From: Hungatella sp.
GTDB lineage: Bacteria > Bacillota > Clostridia > Lachnospirales > Lachnospiraceae
Length of the DNA: 64,000 bases
NCBI GenBank assembly: GCA_022796015.1
Contig: JAAWHU010000008.1
Span: 1 to 64,000, forward strand
Direction of reading: 5' to 3'
In this document: in pieces, positions 17,801 through 26,178 of the stretch
Layout: every line of letters begins with the position of its first letter
How positions within the stretch are numbered: the first letter of the stretch is position 1
Position numbers and translations under genes: made by a program
The notes under the pieces: generated by a model
Databases searched by the model: none
What the model saw: only the letters and a program-made list of their open reading frames with translations
Told to the model about the DNA's origin: nothing

Positions 17801-18431
17801 CATCGGAAGCATAATACTCTCTCACCTTAGGCTCCACGGAAAGCTTTACCGGCTTTTTGATGCCCAAAGCAATAAAAAACTGCTCCAGCTGGCCGAACCG
17901 GTTCCCCTGCCCTCTAAGGCCATCATACACGGCTCTGATCCCCATGCCTTTCTCCAAATCCTGCATAAAGGGGGCCTCTGTAAAATCCCGAAATTCAAAG
18001 AGCCTCAAAGCCAGGTCATAATCCCGTCTGGCCAGGGCTGCAAAGTCGCCGGGAGTTTTTAACTGGGAAAGAATCTTCCCGGAATTGCCTGCCTCCACCT
18101 TAAAGGAATAAGGAACCTCCTTTTCCCCGCCGTTGGTTACCAGATAAAAAGCCCCCTCGATCACGTCTCCATATTCCAGATATCTGCTGTTCACTTCATA
18201 ACCGATATGGCTGCGCATCCCCCCAAACGAGGAATTCAGTACCTTTACTCTGGGATCAGAAGAATACACCAGGCCCTTGCCGTGAATGCCGTTGTCACTG
18301 GCCACGAACAATTCCCGTTTCACTCTCTCCCCTGCCCTTATGTCTTCTTCTATCACGGAAGGCTGAACGGTCAAAACCGGCGCTTCCGTTTCTATGATGC
18401 CTTTTGCCAGGCGGTTAATCCGCTCTCTCAT
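14880..18431 (-). CDS. Large uncharacterised protein (DUF5717 family)
   Basis: An 1183-residue protein with no signal peptide or TM segment. The first ~300 residues look like beta-sandwich domains: FVASDNGIHGKGLVYSSDP, then a series of YSFKVEAG-like strands. Residues ~310-1030 are helical and repeat-like, resembling TPR or Sel1-type solenoids with many paired aromatic helices. A short beta-rich domain precedes the C-terminus. I recall it as DUF5717, seen beside DUF5716 in Lachnospiraceae. It is first in a set with an Hsp70/actin-like protein and a TPR-like protein; a folding, scaffold or stress role is a guess. Confidence 0.75.
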   Translation of the reverse strand: MRERINRLAKGIIETEAPVLTVQPSVIEEDIRAGERVKRELFVASDNGIHGKGLVYSSDPRVKVLNSSFGGMRSHIGYEVNSRYLEYGDVIEGAFYLVTNGGEKEVPYSFKVEAGNSGKILSQLKTPGDFAALARRDYDLALRLFEFRDFTEAPFMQDLEKGMGIRAVYDGLRGQGNRFGQLEQFFIALGIKKPVKLSVEPKVREYYASDATILDVIEIKKEEWGYLPISIKVEGGFIQSLKKTITDQDFEGGICKFPYEINPALLHGGKNYGSITVETMYETIKVTVEAHGAPVKQGGQRNRYVRYLSLRLEYEAQKELGELLGNLMTEELEQLRMSGGKSTQLSLLQAELGAVLGKKEEALSYLEECRETVYEQRMDNPLWYCLYEYAAVMAQPDQERRDSLRRLLTKYVEEGKADYPLFYLYTMCDENWCFENPGEVLSQMKVLFGEGCRSPFLYQQALELWNQMPQLLYGIGAMELQALNYGAKKKLVGKELAVKAAKLSGVNKHYQPLACRMLKALYETYPCSEILEAVCSLMIRGECRKESDFVWYERAVSGQLSLTRLYEYFLYSLPGDYHQAIPKQVLMYFSYQNDLEQKSREVLYENIISYVSGESSLYQEYERNISQFAVEQILKSRINRRLAVIYQEMIYPDMVDSAIAKVLPSILRSYRVSCKNPQMKYVVVCYEELTDEAVYPLENGIAYVPIFSGEVTLLFQDAYGNRYTQMGHIKTRVLDQPELEKKCFELQPDHPMLLLAACKDAVCADEMGEKERTVMEQALSQLSLHPMYRRLLTDRLIGYYQGRKGGEAKILPLLATDTEALSNRQRERLCQALVTYDYIKEAYDMISRFGCRLEDESLGKLCSHMILEQMFDQNDLLLVMAFQVYQAGKADSVIMDYLSEHFNGTCGQMYGVLLKSVKDQVETYDLEERLLAQMMFAGEVSRIDKVFALYVTRKTTGESIVKAYFTIKSAEYFLHDMPAADRVFAYLEGLIHNAIEKGRISDIYLLALSRYYSEQPALNQQQKQMCQTIVDYLLEKGMVFPYFKDLAGQIRIPQEILDKAIVQYVGNKGSKVELQIRILPGEERFHRDDMKRVYQGIFVKQKVLFEGEIMEYEIYEQRGSDRVLVKEGSIGCDLQDSKDKNSRFSLLNQMSLCLSLKEEEGLRQAMEEYVKKTAAVEALFGLQ

Positions 18432-18556
18432 GTTTCTTCACCTATCTCATTGGTTCGTAGTCATTCTATTGCTCTCATTCAAAGCCCATTTTAGCACATA
18501 TTTCCCTCTTTTACTACACGAAAGTTCATTCCTTCAAAAATTGTTGCCGTTTAGAC

Positions 18557-18584
18557 TTGCATTTTTCTGACAACGTGATAGAAT
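18557..18584 (+). promoter_or_regulatory. Probable tRNA promoter
   Basis: TTGCAT (18557-18562), a 16-nt spacer and TAGAAT (18579-18584), 8 nt before the first tRNA. The match is moderate; position is the main support. Confidence 0.45.
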
Positions 18585-18592
18585 AGTCCTAT

Positions 18593-18665
18593 GGGGCATT
18601 AGCGCAGTTGGGAGCGCGCAACATTCGCATTGTTGAGGCCGTGGGTTCGACTCCCATATGCTCCA
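18593..18665 (+). tRNA. tRNA-Ala (anticodon CGC)
   Basis: A 73-nt cloverleaf. The acceptor GGGGCAT/ATGCTCC contains the G3-U70 pair diagnostic of alanine. A GCGC/GCGC D stem, a CAACA-TTCGCAT-TGTTG anticodon arm and a GTGGG-TTCGACT-CCCAT T arm follow. The loop centre is CGC, reading GCG. CCA is not encoded. It forms a pair with the tRNA-Val 49 nt downstream. Confidence 0.93.
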
Positions 18666-18714
18666 CTGCTTGGAGAAGGAATTATCTTTGGACAGGCAGC
18701 CGTTATACCACTAT

Positions 18715-18788
18715 GGAAGCATAGCTCAGCCGGGATGAGCGTTCGCCTCACACGCGAGAGGTCATGGGTTCGAGCCCCATTGCTTCCA
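18715..18788 (+). tRNA. tRNA-Val (anticodon CAC)
   Basis: A 74-nt cloverleaf. It has acceptor GGAAGCA/TGCTTCC, a GCTC/GAGC D stem, anticodon arm TTCGC-CTCACAC-GCGAG and T arm ATGGG-TTCGAGC-CCCAT. The anticodon CAC reads GTG. CCA is not encoded. A run of eight T at 18789-18796 follows directly and may end transcription. Like the preceding tRNA-Ala, it has C at the wobble position. Confidence 0.93.
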
Positions 18789-18884
18789 TTTTTTTTATGG
18801 CCGTCTTTCACAGGCCGGCTTGTGCAGCACGAAAAGCTGCATAAACGTTTTCCATCAACCTGCAAGGGGCAAGGAGTGTGTATC

Positions 18885-19409
18885 ATGTTGTCTGACCCCA
18901 TGACACTGTACAAGCTGATGAATCTCTATATGCTGAAACAGGTAAATTTTCCGCTGACCAATTCCCAGTTGACGGATTTTTTTCTTGCGCATGAATATGC
19001 CACATATTTCACCCTGCAGCAGGCGTTAAACGAACTTGCCGAGGCCGGTCTCATTACTGCAAAGTCCAGTCATACCACCACCCGCTATGAGATTTCCCGG
19101 GAGGGGGAAGATACGCTGGACTTTTTTGGGAAGAATATTCCTCCTGCCATTGTATCAGACATGGATCAGTATTTGAAAGAACACCGGTTCCGCATGCGCA
19201 ACGAAGCCGGATTCGCAGCCGATTATTACAAGTCCACCAACCATGACTATATCGTCCACTGTGAGATACGGGAAGGAAAGACCTCCCTTTTGGATCTGAG
19301 CTTGTCTGTCCCCGACCAGGACCAGGCGGAAGCCATGTGCAGCCGATGGAAGGCAAAAAGCCAGGAGATCTACTCCGGCATCATGAAATCCTTGATGAGT
19401 GATTCTTAA
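18885..19409 (+). CDS. DUF4364 family protein
   Basis: A 174-residue protein. It begins MLSDPMTLYKLMNLYMLKQV and continues with helix-turn-helix-like helices, NSQLTDFFL and FTLQQALNELAEAGLI, then SHTTTRYEISREGEDTLDFF. This resembles PadR- or MarR-like winged helices. The family is common in Clostridia and its function is unknown; the winged-helix fold makes a regulator plausible. The start at 18885 has an AGGAG ribosome site. A longer frame runs back into the tRNA region and is rejected. Confidence 0.85.
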   Translation: MLSDPMTLYKLMNLYMLKQVNFPLTNSQLTDFFLAHEYATYFTLQQALNELAEAGLITAKSSHTTTRYEISREGEDTLDFFGKNIPPAIVSDMDQYLKEHRFRMRNEAGFAADYYKSTNHDYIVHCEIREGKTSLLDLSLSVPDQDQAEAMCSRWKAKSQEIYSGIMKSLMSDS

Positions 19410-19425
19410 AAAGAAGGGAACCATT

Positions 19426-19731
19426 ATGAAATTTCAGGCTTTTTTAGATAGCAGAAAATATGCTTACATGAAAAAAAAGAAACAGTTAAAAAGAAAGGCT
19501 TTTCTCTTAAAGGCCCGGCTTTTCCTTACCTTTGTGCTGCCTGTTGTCATTGTCCTGCTGGCTGTAAAGACAATTCAGACCTTTATCCGCATAAAGTTAA
19601 GGAATACTGCCTCCTCTGTTCTTGACAGGGACAGCCACAAACAGGAGAAGCCGGTGATAAAGTCTGTATCCCAGACCTTCTCCAAACCGGATTTCATTAC
19701 TCCTGTACCGGCAGAGAAAGGGAAAGCGTAG
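19426..19731 (+). CDS. Small basic membrane protein
   Basis: A 101-residue protein with a very basic N-terminus (YAYMKKKKQLKRKAFLLKAR), one hydrophobic segment at about 32-50 (LFLTFVLPVVIVLLAVKTIQ) and a hydrophilic tail. The orientation rule predicts an inside N-terminus and an outside tail. It starts 16 nt after the DUF4364 stop behind an AAGGGAA site, so it is likely co-transcribed. The family is not recognised. Confidence 0.65.
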   Translation: MKFQAFLDSRKYAYMKKKKQLKRKAFLLKARLFLTFVLPVVIVLLAVKTIQTFIRIKLRNTASSVLDRDSHKQEKPVIKSVSQTFSKPDFITPVPAEKGKA

Positions 19732-19746
19732 CTGCTCTCCTTTTCT

Positions 19747-20628
19747 CTATCTTAACTTCCGCGGATTCCCTTCCCTGTCAAAATAAAAGGTACTGCCTTC
19801 AATCTGAAGCGTAGAGTTTTTTGTCATCTTGTAATTCTGGAAATAATATGTTTTTCCGTTAATGCTTCTCCAACCTGTTCCCGAAAAGACCGTCCCATAA
19901 TCCACAAAGACAAATTCCAGACATACGTTGCCTTCGATTCCCCCTACATTCCCGCTGTCCGTACACCGCCATAATGTCCGGTTCTCAAACTGATTGGCCA
20001 GACCATACCGGCTGTACCACACGTCATAGGAAAGAGTTTTCATATCCAGATGCTGAGTCAGCCAGTCATTGCTTCCGAAGATCACTGCCCTGTAGCCCGC
20101 ATCCTCTATGACTTTACAGAAGGCCTTCACCTGCTCTGTAATCTGGGATTTTGTCAGCCCTCTCTCCAGCAGCTCTTCGGATTCCACATCATAGGCTATG
20201 GGATAGGACACTCTGTAATCCTTCACGGTGTCAAGCACATACCTTGCTTCTGCCTCGGCGCCTTCCACATCTATGGCTTCTCCATAAAAACATACGCCAG
20301 TCTCTATGCCTACACTCTCTGCGCCGGCCATGTTATTTTTAAAGTAAGGATCCGGATCGTCATAATAACCAAGACGCACCATGACAAAGGAAATGTGATC
20401 CTGGGCCACCCTCTTCCAGTTAATCTCCCCTGCCCGATTCTGATATTTGGTTACAGTGATCCCTTTTTTTACAGCACCTTTTATGGGAGTCCTGCCATCA
20501 GCGGATATCCAGTCCCCATCCACATTGGTCCATGGCTCAAATGCCAGGACTTCTCTGGGATACTGAATTATAAAAAGGACAGCCAGCACCAGAATGATGG
20601 CTTTATATCTTCTGTTCATCTTCATCAA
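19747..20628 (-). CDS. GH25-like lysozyme domain protein with C-terminal cell-wall-binding repeats
   Basis: A 293-residue protein. Residues 8-22 form a signal/anchor segment. The GH25 fold spans about 55-245, with the DxE pair (AYDVES, Asp147/Glu149) on the expected strand. The N-terminal motif reads GITVTKYQ, where active enzymes usually have GIDVS, so one conserved acidic residue is replaced. The C-terminus has two choline/glucan-binding-type units (GWRSINGKTYYFQNYKMTKN, then STLQIEGSTFYFDREGN). It overlaps the upstream permease gene by 4 nt. A role in peptidoglycan cleavage or binding is expected; catalytic activity is uncertain. Confidence 0.85.
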   Translation of the reverse strand: MMKMNRRYKAIILVLAVLFIIQYPREVLAFEPWTNVDGDWISADGRTPIKGAVKKGITVTKYQNRAGEINWKRVAQDHISFVMVRLGYYDDPDPYFKNNMAGAESVGIETGVCFYGEAIDVEGAEAEARYVLDTVKDYRVSYPIAYDVESEELLERGLTKSQITEQVKAFCKVIEDAGYRAVIFGSNDWLTQHLDMKTLSYDVWYSRYGLANQFENRTLWRCTDSGNVGGIEGNVCLEFVFVDYGTVFSGTGWRSINGKTYYFQNYKMTKNSTLQIEGSTFYFDREGNPRKLR

Positions 20629-21749
20629 TCTTCTTTCCGAAACCTGTTAATCTCCTGCACTAAAAGTTTCATATTTTTTATAAGAGAATCAAATGCGCCG
20701 TACTCATAGAGCTTCACGGCTGTCAGGCCCACAGGAACCGCCAGGATCATACCGGAAAGCCCGCGGAATTTGAAACCCACATATAAAAAAAACAGCGTCA
20801 AGAGAGGCGGAAGCCCCATGGAATCCCCTACAATCTTTGGCTGAATAATCTGCCGCACTACCTGGGTCAGTACATATAAAAGAATCAATCCTGCGGCAAA
20901 GGCCCCTTCCCCGGACAAAAGTTTCACCGCGGCCCAGGGGAACAGCGCGGTTCCCGTTCCAAACAGAGGCAGAAAATCAAGAATTGCGATAAGTACAGCC
21001 AGCAGAAAACCATACTTTACCCCCAGAATCATAAATCCCACTGCAAGAATCGCCGCCACCACAAACATGATCCGAAATTGAGCCAGAAAATATCCGCCAA
21101 TAAGGTTCTTCACATCCTTGCGGAACAAAAGCAGATAGGAGTCTACACCCTTCGGCATCACCCGCCTTATGCCTCTCCTAATCTGATCCTGCTCCACAAT
21201 AAAAAAATAGGAAGACAAAATCACTACAATCGAATAGACCAAAGCTGCAGGAATCCCCCTTGCCACATTGCCTGCAGCGGTCACAGTAGGAAATGCGATT
21301 CTCTGCATAAGGCTGCTGGCCAAATCCCCCAGATTCTCATTCATCCGGTTAAAGCTATCCTGAAACCCCTGGGGCATCCTTACCATCATACGGTTTAAAG
21401 AGTCCAGAGCCTCCATAAGCTCCAGCTTTACGGTCTCGTAGATCTCCGGCAGTTCTCCCGTAAGGGCCCTCACCTCCATGGCAATCCTGCCACTCAGGAA
21501 GTAAAGACCTCCGATAACGCCGGCCAGGACCACCACCACAATAAGCACAGAGCTGTGTCTGCGCACCAGCTTTAAGCGCCGCTCCAAAAGTTTCACCAAG
21601 GGATTTGCCACCATGGCAATGAGCCAGCCGATGACAAAGGGCATAAAAAAGCGCAAAAGCCGTAGTCCGACGGTACATACCAACAAAATCTCTGCAGTAG
21701 GAATCAGAATATTCAGTACGATCTTAAGTATCCGTCTCCGGTCTTCCAT
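20625..21749 (-). CDS. AI-2E family transporter, sporulation YtvI-like
   Basis: A 374-residue protein with about eight TM segments. It opens with two TM helices, has a large extracytoplasmic loop (about 85-165), and a C-terminal TM block with the family-typical ILDFLPLFGTGTALFPWA and QPKIVGDSMGLPPLLTLFFL segments. This matches the AI-2E superfamily and, by length and C-terminus, the sporulation membrane protein YtvI. The transported molecule is unknown. It starts 16 nt downstream of hisC. Confidence 0.8.
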   Translation of the reverse strand: MEDRRRILKIVLNILIPTAEILLVCTVGLRLLRFFMPFVIGWLIAMVANPLVKLLERRLKLVRRHSSVLIVVVVLAGVIGGLYFLSGRIAMEVRALTGELPEIYETVKLELMEALDSLNRMMVRMPQGFQDSFNRMNENLGDLASSLMQRIAFPTVTAAGNVARGIPAALVYSIVVILSSYFFIVEQDQIRRGIRRVMPKGVDSYLLLFRKDVKNLIGGYFLAQFRIMFVVAAILAVGFMILGVKYGFLLAVLIAILDFLPLFGTGTALFPWAAVKLLSGEGAFAAGLILLYVLTQVVRQIIQPKIVGDSMGLPPLLTLFFLYVGFKFRGLSGMILAVPVGLTAVKLYEYGAFDSLIKNMKLLVQEINRFRKED

Positions 21750-21765
21750 TTGATCACCAATCCTG

Positions 21766-22815
21766 TCAATAAGATTCCAAAAAATGATACATGGCTTCCA
21801 TATCTTCTTCTGTCCCTATGGTCACCCTCAGATAATCCTTAAGCCGCGGAGCCCCAAAATACCGCACATAGATCTGCTCTCTGCGCAAGGCTTCAAAAAG
21901 TTCTTTGGCCGGTATATGCTCATGGGTAACAAACAAAAAATTGGTATAGGAGTCCGTACAGGAAAATCCCAGCTCCCCAAACCGCCTCTTTGCCCTCTCC
22001 CTGGTATTTACAATGGCCTCCACTCTGCTTTTAAAATATTCCTTGTCCTTCAAAGCCTCTGTGCCCAGAATGATGGAAGGCTGATTCATAGTGTAGGAAT
22101 TGTAGGAATACTTTACATGGTTGAGGGCTGTAATCAGCTTCGGGGAACCCATGGCATAACCGATACGCATACCCGCCATGGAGCGGGACTTGCTGAAGGT
22201 CTGTACCACAAGAAGATTCTCATAACGGCCTATTAAGCTCCTGGCCGACTCTCCGCCAAAGTCAATGTATGCCTCATCCACAATGACCACCACATCTTCA
22301 TTGGCCCTTACCAGCTCCTCCACCTGTTCTAGTGGAAGACAGAGCCCTGTGGGGGCGTTGGGATTGGCAATGACAATACCGCCATTCTCCCTTTTATAAT
22401 CCTGAATCCTGATTCCAAACTCCTCGTCAAGCACAGGAGTCTCATAGGGAATCCCAAAAAGCCCGGCCCACACCGGATAAAAAGAGTAGGTAACATCAGG
22501 GAAAAGAATGGGTTTTCCGGAATTGAAAAAGGTAAGAAAGGCCATGCCCAGCACGTCATCAGACCCTACCCCCACAAAAATCTGATCCTTCCCCAGTCCG
22601 TAATAATCCGCCAGGGCATCCACCAGAAGATTTGCCGAAGGATCCGGATATTTGCGGAACTCCTCCCAGTTCATCTCTTTCAGAGCCTTTAACACACCGG
22701 GAGCCGGCGGATAAGGGTTCTCGTTGGTATTTAATTTGATAATCTTTTCACCATGGGGCTGTTCTCCCGGAACATAAGGCTCCACGTTTCGGATATAGTT
22801 TTCCCACAATCGCAT
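21766..22815 (-). CDS. hisC: Histidinol-phosphate aminotransferase
   Basis: A 349-residue PLP aminotransferase of fold type I. The N-terminus has KLNTNENPYPP and the C-terminal half has the PLP lysine in TFSKSRSMAGMRIGY (Lys209) with the ANPNAPTG motif at about 150. The enzyme converts imidazole-acetol phosphate to histidinol phosphate; some relatives act on aromatic amino acids. No other his genes are nearby, so an aromatic or other substrate role cannot be excluded. Confidence 0.85.
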   Translation of the reverse strand: MRLWENYIRNVEPYVPGEQPHGEKIIKLNTNENPYPPAPGVLKALKEMNWEEFRKYPDPSANLLVDALADYYGLGKDQIFVGVGSDDVLGMAFLTFFNSGKPILFPDVTYSFYPVWAGLFGIPYETPVLDEEFGIRIQDYKRENGGIVIANPNAPTGLCLPLEQVEELVRANEDVVVIVDEAYIDFGGESARSLIGRYENLLVVQTFSKSRSMAGMRIGYAMGSPKLITALNHVKYSYNSYTMNQPSIILGTEALKDKEYFKSRVEAIVNTRERAKRRFGELGFSCTDSYTNFLFVTHEHIPAKELFEALRREQIYVRYFGAPRLKDYLRVTIGTEEDMEAMYHFLESY

Positions 22816-22854
22816 GGCACATTCCTTCCTTTCCTTCCATATACGCCAAAATTC

Positions 22855-24135
22855 CTACCTTCGCCTGATGCCGCAGTATAAAGCCATAAGCAAGGTAACT
22901 GCCAGATAGAACCAGGTGGTAGGATTACTGAACCAGGTTGTAAAAAATGACATCATCATATACATTGCAAACTGACCATATACCAGATATCCCATGGGAT
23001 TCTTCATATGATTCAGTTTTCCCACCAGTATACAGGCAACAGCCCCCAGTATACAGGCCAAAAGCACTACCCCGATCATGCCGAAATCATAGTACGCATC
23101 ATAGAACAGAGTAACTGTGGTCAGCTCGGTCTTAGTCACATACAGAGGAAAGCTGATCAAGTAAGGGAATACAAACTTCAGCCCCGTCAGCGCCCACAAG
23201 GGAAAGAGCATACGGATGCCAAAGGTATGCCTTGGCAGCGCCTCCACCAGGCAGTCAAAGTTCTCATAATTATTGGCAATATAAATATAGGGCTGTGAAA
23301 TAAAGATGGGCATCTGGCTGTTTTTCATCTCGAAAATACTGTTGAGATAGGCCACGTCATGACTTCGCGCAACTGTCAGGATAATATAAAAGGGAAGCAG
23401 GACCACCAGAACCCCGGGAAGAATCAAGGGGCTCATTCTCTTCTGGTAAGCCCCCCAGGTAAAACATGCCACAACCACAGAAAAAACCAGCTGAAATCTG
23501 GAGACGCAGAGCAGAGGAATAACCAGGGAGATCACTGTCATTACAACTGCCGCCATGTTGCGGTAGGATCTCCGGCTGCCTCCCTCCAAAAAAAAGAGCA
23601 CAGCCAAAGACGGTACCAACACACAGGACACCGTAAAATAATGAACACCCGTAATATGAAATTCCGAATATGCATGGGGTACTCCCCTGACGAACAGGGG
23701 AACATATCCCAGGGTGACTGCCTCATAAAGAAATGCAGCCACAGAGAGAACGGTCAAGACCTCCATGCATCGAAAAACAGGGCGTACAAAAGATTTGCGT
23801 CTCCGCCTCACTCTGCCGTAGCTCTCATTCTCCCCAAACAGCCGGTGAACCGCCTCATAAGACAGCCAGAACCCTGCCAAAGCCAGGTAAAAGCATACCC
23901 AGGTCATAAGGTTCCAGTCACTTTGGAGATTGCTTAACTTCAGACAGGCCAAGGCCTGACCTCCTACCCAGAAGGCACAGAACAATCCCCGAAGGTGAAC
24001 CAGGTTGCCTGACCTATGATAATCGTAATAATACAGATAACCGGCTGCCATAAGGAGCGCCCCGCCGGATGCATAATACCATCCGAAGCGGGCAAGTCCA
24101 TAGCTGGCAGCGTAACAGATACTATAAACTAACAT
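22855..24135 (-). CDS. O-antigen/oligosaccharide polymerase-like membrane protein
   Basis: A 426-residue protein with about 11-12 hydrophobic segments and a larger extracytoplasmic region around residues 270-330 (QPYIYIANNYENFDCLVEAL, then LWALTGLKF). This layout is typical of Wzy-like oligosaccharide repeat-unit polymerases. There are no glycosyltransferases or flippases beside it, so its polymer cannot be inferred. It starts 22 nt after ptsI and may be the last gene of the cda-pts operon. Confidence 0.65.
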   Translation of the reverse strand: MLVYSICYAASYGLARFGWYYASGGALLMAAGYLYYYDYHRSGNLVHLRGLFCAFWVGGQALACLKLSNLQSDWNLMTWVCFYLALAGFWLSYEAVHRLFGENESYGRVRRRRKSFVRPVFRCMEVLTVLSVAAFLYEAVTLGYVPLFVRGVPHAYSEFHITGVHYFTVSCVLVPSLAVLFFLEGGSRRSYRNMAAVVMTVISLVIPLLCVSRFQLVFSVVVACFTWGAYQKRMSPLILPGVLVVLLPFYIILTVARSHDVAYLNSIFEMKNSQMPIFISQPYIYIANNYENFDCLVEALPRHTFGIRMLFPLWALTGLKFVFPYLISFPLYVTKTELTTVTLFYDAYYDFGMIGVVLLACILGAVACILVGKLNHMKNPMGYLVYGQFAMYMMMSFFTTWFSNPTTWFYLAVTLLMALYCGIRRR

Positions 24136-24157
24136 ACGCCCTTATATCCTTTGTGGT

Positions 24158-25870
24158 TTATTGGTTGACAAACTCCTTCATGTAGGCTTCTACTTCCTTT
24201 GCAGTAGTAAAGCTCATGGCCTTCTCTGCCACTGCCTGAAGGTCTTCTGTACTGTAGCCTGTAATCATCTTTCTGGATTTAAGAATTGCAGAAGCACTCA
24301 TACTGAATTCGTTTAATCCGAAAGCCAGCAGAAGAGGAATCATCATGGGATCGCTGGCTGCCTCGCCGCACATTCCCACCATAATACCTGCTTCTCTTGC
24401 GCAGGTAATAATATTGCGGATGCTGCGCAGCACTGCCGGGTTAAAGGTGGAATACAGGTAGGAAATCTTTTCATTGCCCCGGTCAACGGACATGGTGTAC
24501 TGGGTCAGGTCATTGGTGCCGATACTGAAGAAATCCACTTCCTTGGCAAATACGTCTGCCATAAGGGAGGCTGCTGCAGTTTCCACCATAATGCCTACCT
24601 GAATATCCTTATTATAAGCAATTCCTTCTTTGTCCAGTTCCTTCTTCACATCCTCGATCAACGCCTTGGCCTCACGGATCTCGTCAAGGCAGGTGATCAT
24701 GGGAACCATAATCTTAATGCCGCCGAATGCACTGGCGCGGAGGAGGGCGCGGATCTGAGGACGATAGATATCTTCCTTCCGGTCGAGACACAGACGGATG
24801 GCACGATAGCCCAGGAACGGATTCTCGTCTTTTGCCAGGCCCATGTAGGGAATCTCCTTGTCTCCTCCGATATCCAGAGTACGGATAATCACCGGCTTTC
24901 CGGAAAGGCCCACTGCCACTTTCTTATAAGCTTCAAACTGCTCCTCCTCCGTAGGCATGGAGGTGCGGTCCATAAACAGGAATTCTGTGCGGAACAGGCC
25001 CACGCCCTCGCCGTCATACTGAAGAACCTTTGCAAGGTCATCGGGATTGCCGATGTTGGCAACCAGTTCGATATGCACTCCGTCTTTGGTCACGGTAGGC
25101 ATGCCAATGAACCGCTCCAAATCTTTCTTTTCCTGTAAAAATACGTCTCTCTTAGCTGTATACTCTGCCATCTGTACATCTGTGGGATTCACAATCACAA
25201 CCCCTTCACTGCCATCTAAAACAACAGAGTCTCCATCCTGAATCTTATCCATAACACCGTTTACAGCAACCACTGCCGGAATCTCTAAGGCTCTCGCCAG
25301 AATGGCGCTGTGGGAGGTCTTCCCGCCAAGCTCTGTCACAATACCCGTCACATGAGCCGGGTTGATTCCTGCCGTCATGGATGGAGTCAGATCCTTCGCC
25401 ACAATAATACTGTTCTCCGGCAGGGATGCGATATCCACCGGTTTGACGCCCTGAAGAACCTGCTGCATCCTGGTCTTAATATCCCTCATATCCGTGGCTC
25501 TCTGCTGCATCAGTTCATCATCCATGGATGCAAACATATCTGCATAGGTGGTACATACAGTCTCAATGGCATACTCGCTGCAAACACTTTCCCCCGTGAT
25601 TGCACTCTCGATCTCACCGGTCATCATGGGATCCAGAAGCAGCATCAGATGCCCCTGCATAATCTCCGCTTCTTTCTCTCCTACTTTTGTGGCCAGGTCT
25701 TCTGCCAGAGCCTTTGTCTGGGCAACGGTCTCCGACAGAGCATCCCGGAATCTCTCCACCTCTGTCTGGCCATTGGCAACCTTATCCGGGCGGATCACCA
25801 TCTCCACTTCCTTGATAATGGCTGCTTTGCCGATACCGATGCCTGCTGATGCATTAGTTCCCTTATACAT
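24158..25870 (-). CDS. ptsI: PTS enzyme I (phosphoenolpyruvate-protein phosphotransferase)
   Basis: A 570-residue cytosolic enzyme that takes phosphate from PEP and passes it to HPr. The phosphohistidine is in LGGKTSHSAILAR (His187), and the C-terminal PEP-binding barrel shows GVGLFRTEFLFMDR and SIGTNDLTQYTMSVDR. Length is normal. It follows ptsH after 29 nt. It is unusually placed behind cdaA and cdaR rather than in a free-standing ptsHI operon. Confidence 0.97.
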   Translation of the reverse strand: MYKGTNASAGIGIGKAAIIKEVEMVIRPDKVANGQTEVERFRDALSETVAQTKALAEDLATKVGEKEAEIMQGHLMLLLDPMMTGEIESAITGESVCSEYAIETVCTTYADMFASMDDELMQQRATDMRDIKTRMQQVLQGVKPVDIASLPENSIIVAKDLTPSMTAGINPAHVTGIVTELGGKTSHSAILARALEIPAVVAVNGVMDKIQDGDSVVLDGSEGVVIVNPTDVQMAEYTAKRDVFLQEKKDLERFIGMPTVTKDGVHIELVANIGNPDDLAKVLQYDGEGVGLFRTEFLFMDRTSMPTEEEQFEAYKKVAVGLSGKPVIIRTLDIGGDKEIPYMGLAKDENPFLGYRAIRLCLDRKEDIYRPQIRALLRASAFGGIKIMVPMITCLDEIREAKALIEDVKKELDKEGIAYNKDIQVGIMVETAAASLMADVFAKEVDFFSIGTNDLTQYTMSVDRGNEKISYLYSTFNPAVLRSIRNIITCAREAGIMVGMCGEAASDPMMIPLLLAFGLNEFSMSASAILKSRKMITGYSTEDLQAVAEKAMSFTTAKEVEAYMKEFVNQ

Positions 25871-25899
25871 AATGCGTCCCCTCCTTAATTATGATTGGA

Positions 25900-26163
25900 T
25901 TATTCTCCCAGGCCGTCCTCGACGACCTTGATCATGGAATCTAAAGCCTCCTGCTCATCTTCCCCTTCACAGATAAACTCGATCTCATCTCCGCTTTTTA
26001 CACAGGCCCCCAAAACGCTTAGGACGCTCTTGGCATTGGCCGTGGTCGAGTCCGTCTGAAACTGGATCCTGGACTTGTAAAGAATCGCTTTATTGCAAAG
26101 AATCCCTGCCGGCCTCAGATGCAGCCCGGTCAGATTCCTGATCACTACTTTTGCTCTCACCAT
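25900..26163 (-). CDS. ptsH: HPr phosphocarrier protein
   Basis: An 87-residue protein. The active-site stretch is GLHLRPAG with His15; many HPr proteins have GLHARPA, so Leu16 is a minor variant. Ser46 is present in NAKSVLSVLGACVKSGDEI, so regulation by an HPr kinase/phosphorylase is possible. It lies 15 nt after cdaR and 29 nt before ptsI, so HPr, EI and c-di-AMP genes appear to share a transcript. Confidence 0.95.
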   Translation of the reverse strand: MVRAKVVIRNLTGLHLRPAGILCNKAILYKSRIQFQTDSTTANAKSVLSVLGACVKSGDEIEFICEGEDEQEALDSMIKVVEDGLGE

Positions 26164-26178
26164 ATAGTTACCTCTCCA

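Noticed and set aside
18630..18884. DUF4364 start inside the tRNA region
   Set aside because: It would run through the tRNA-Val gene. The ATG at 18885 has an AGGAG site and begins the conserved domain.
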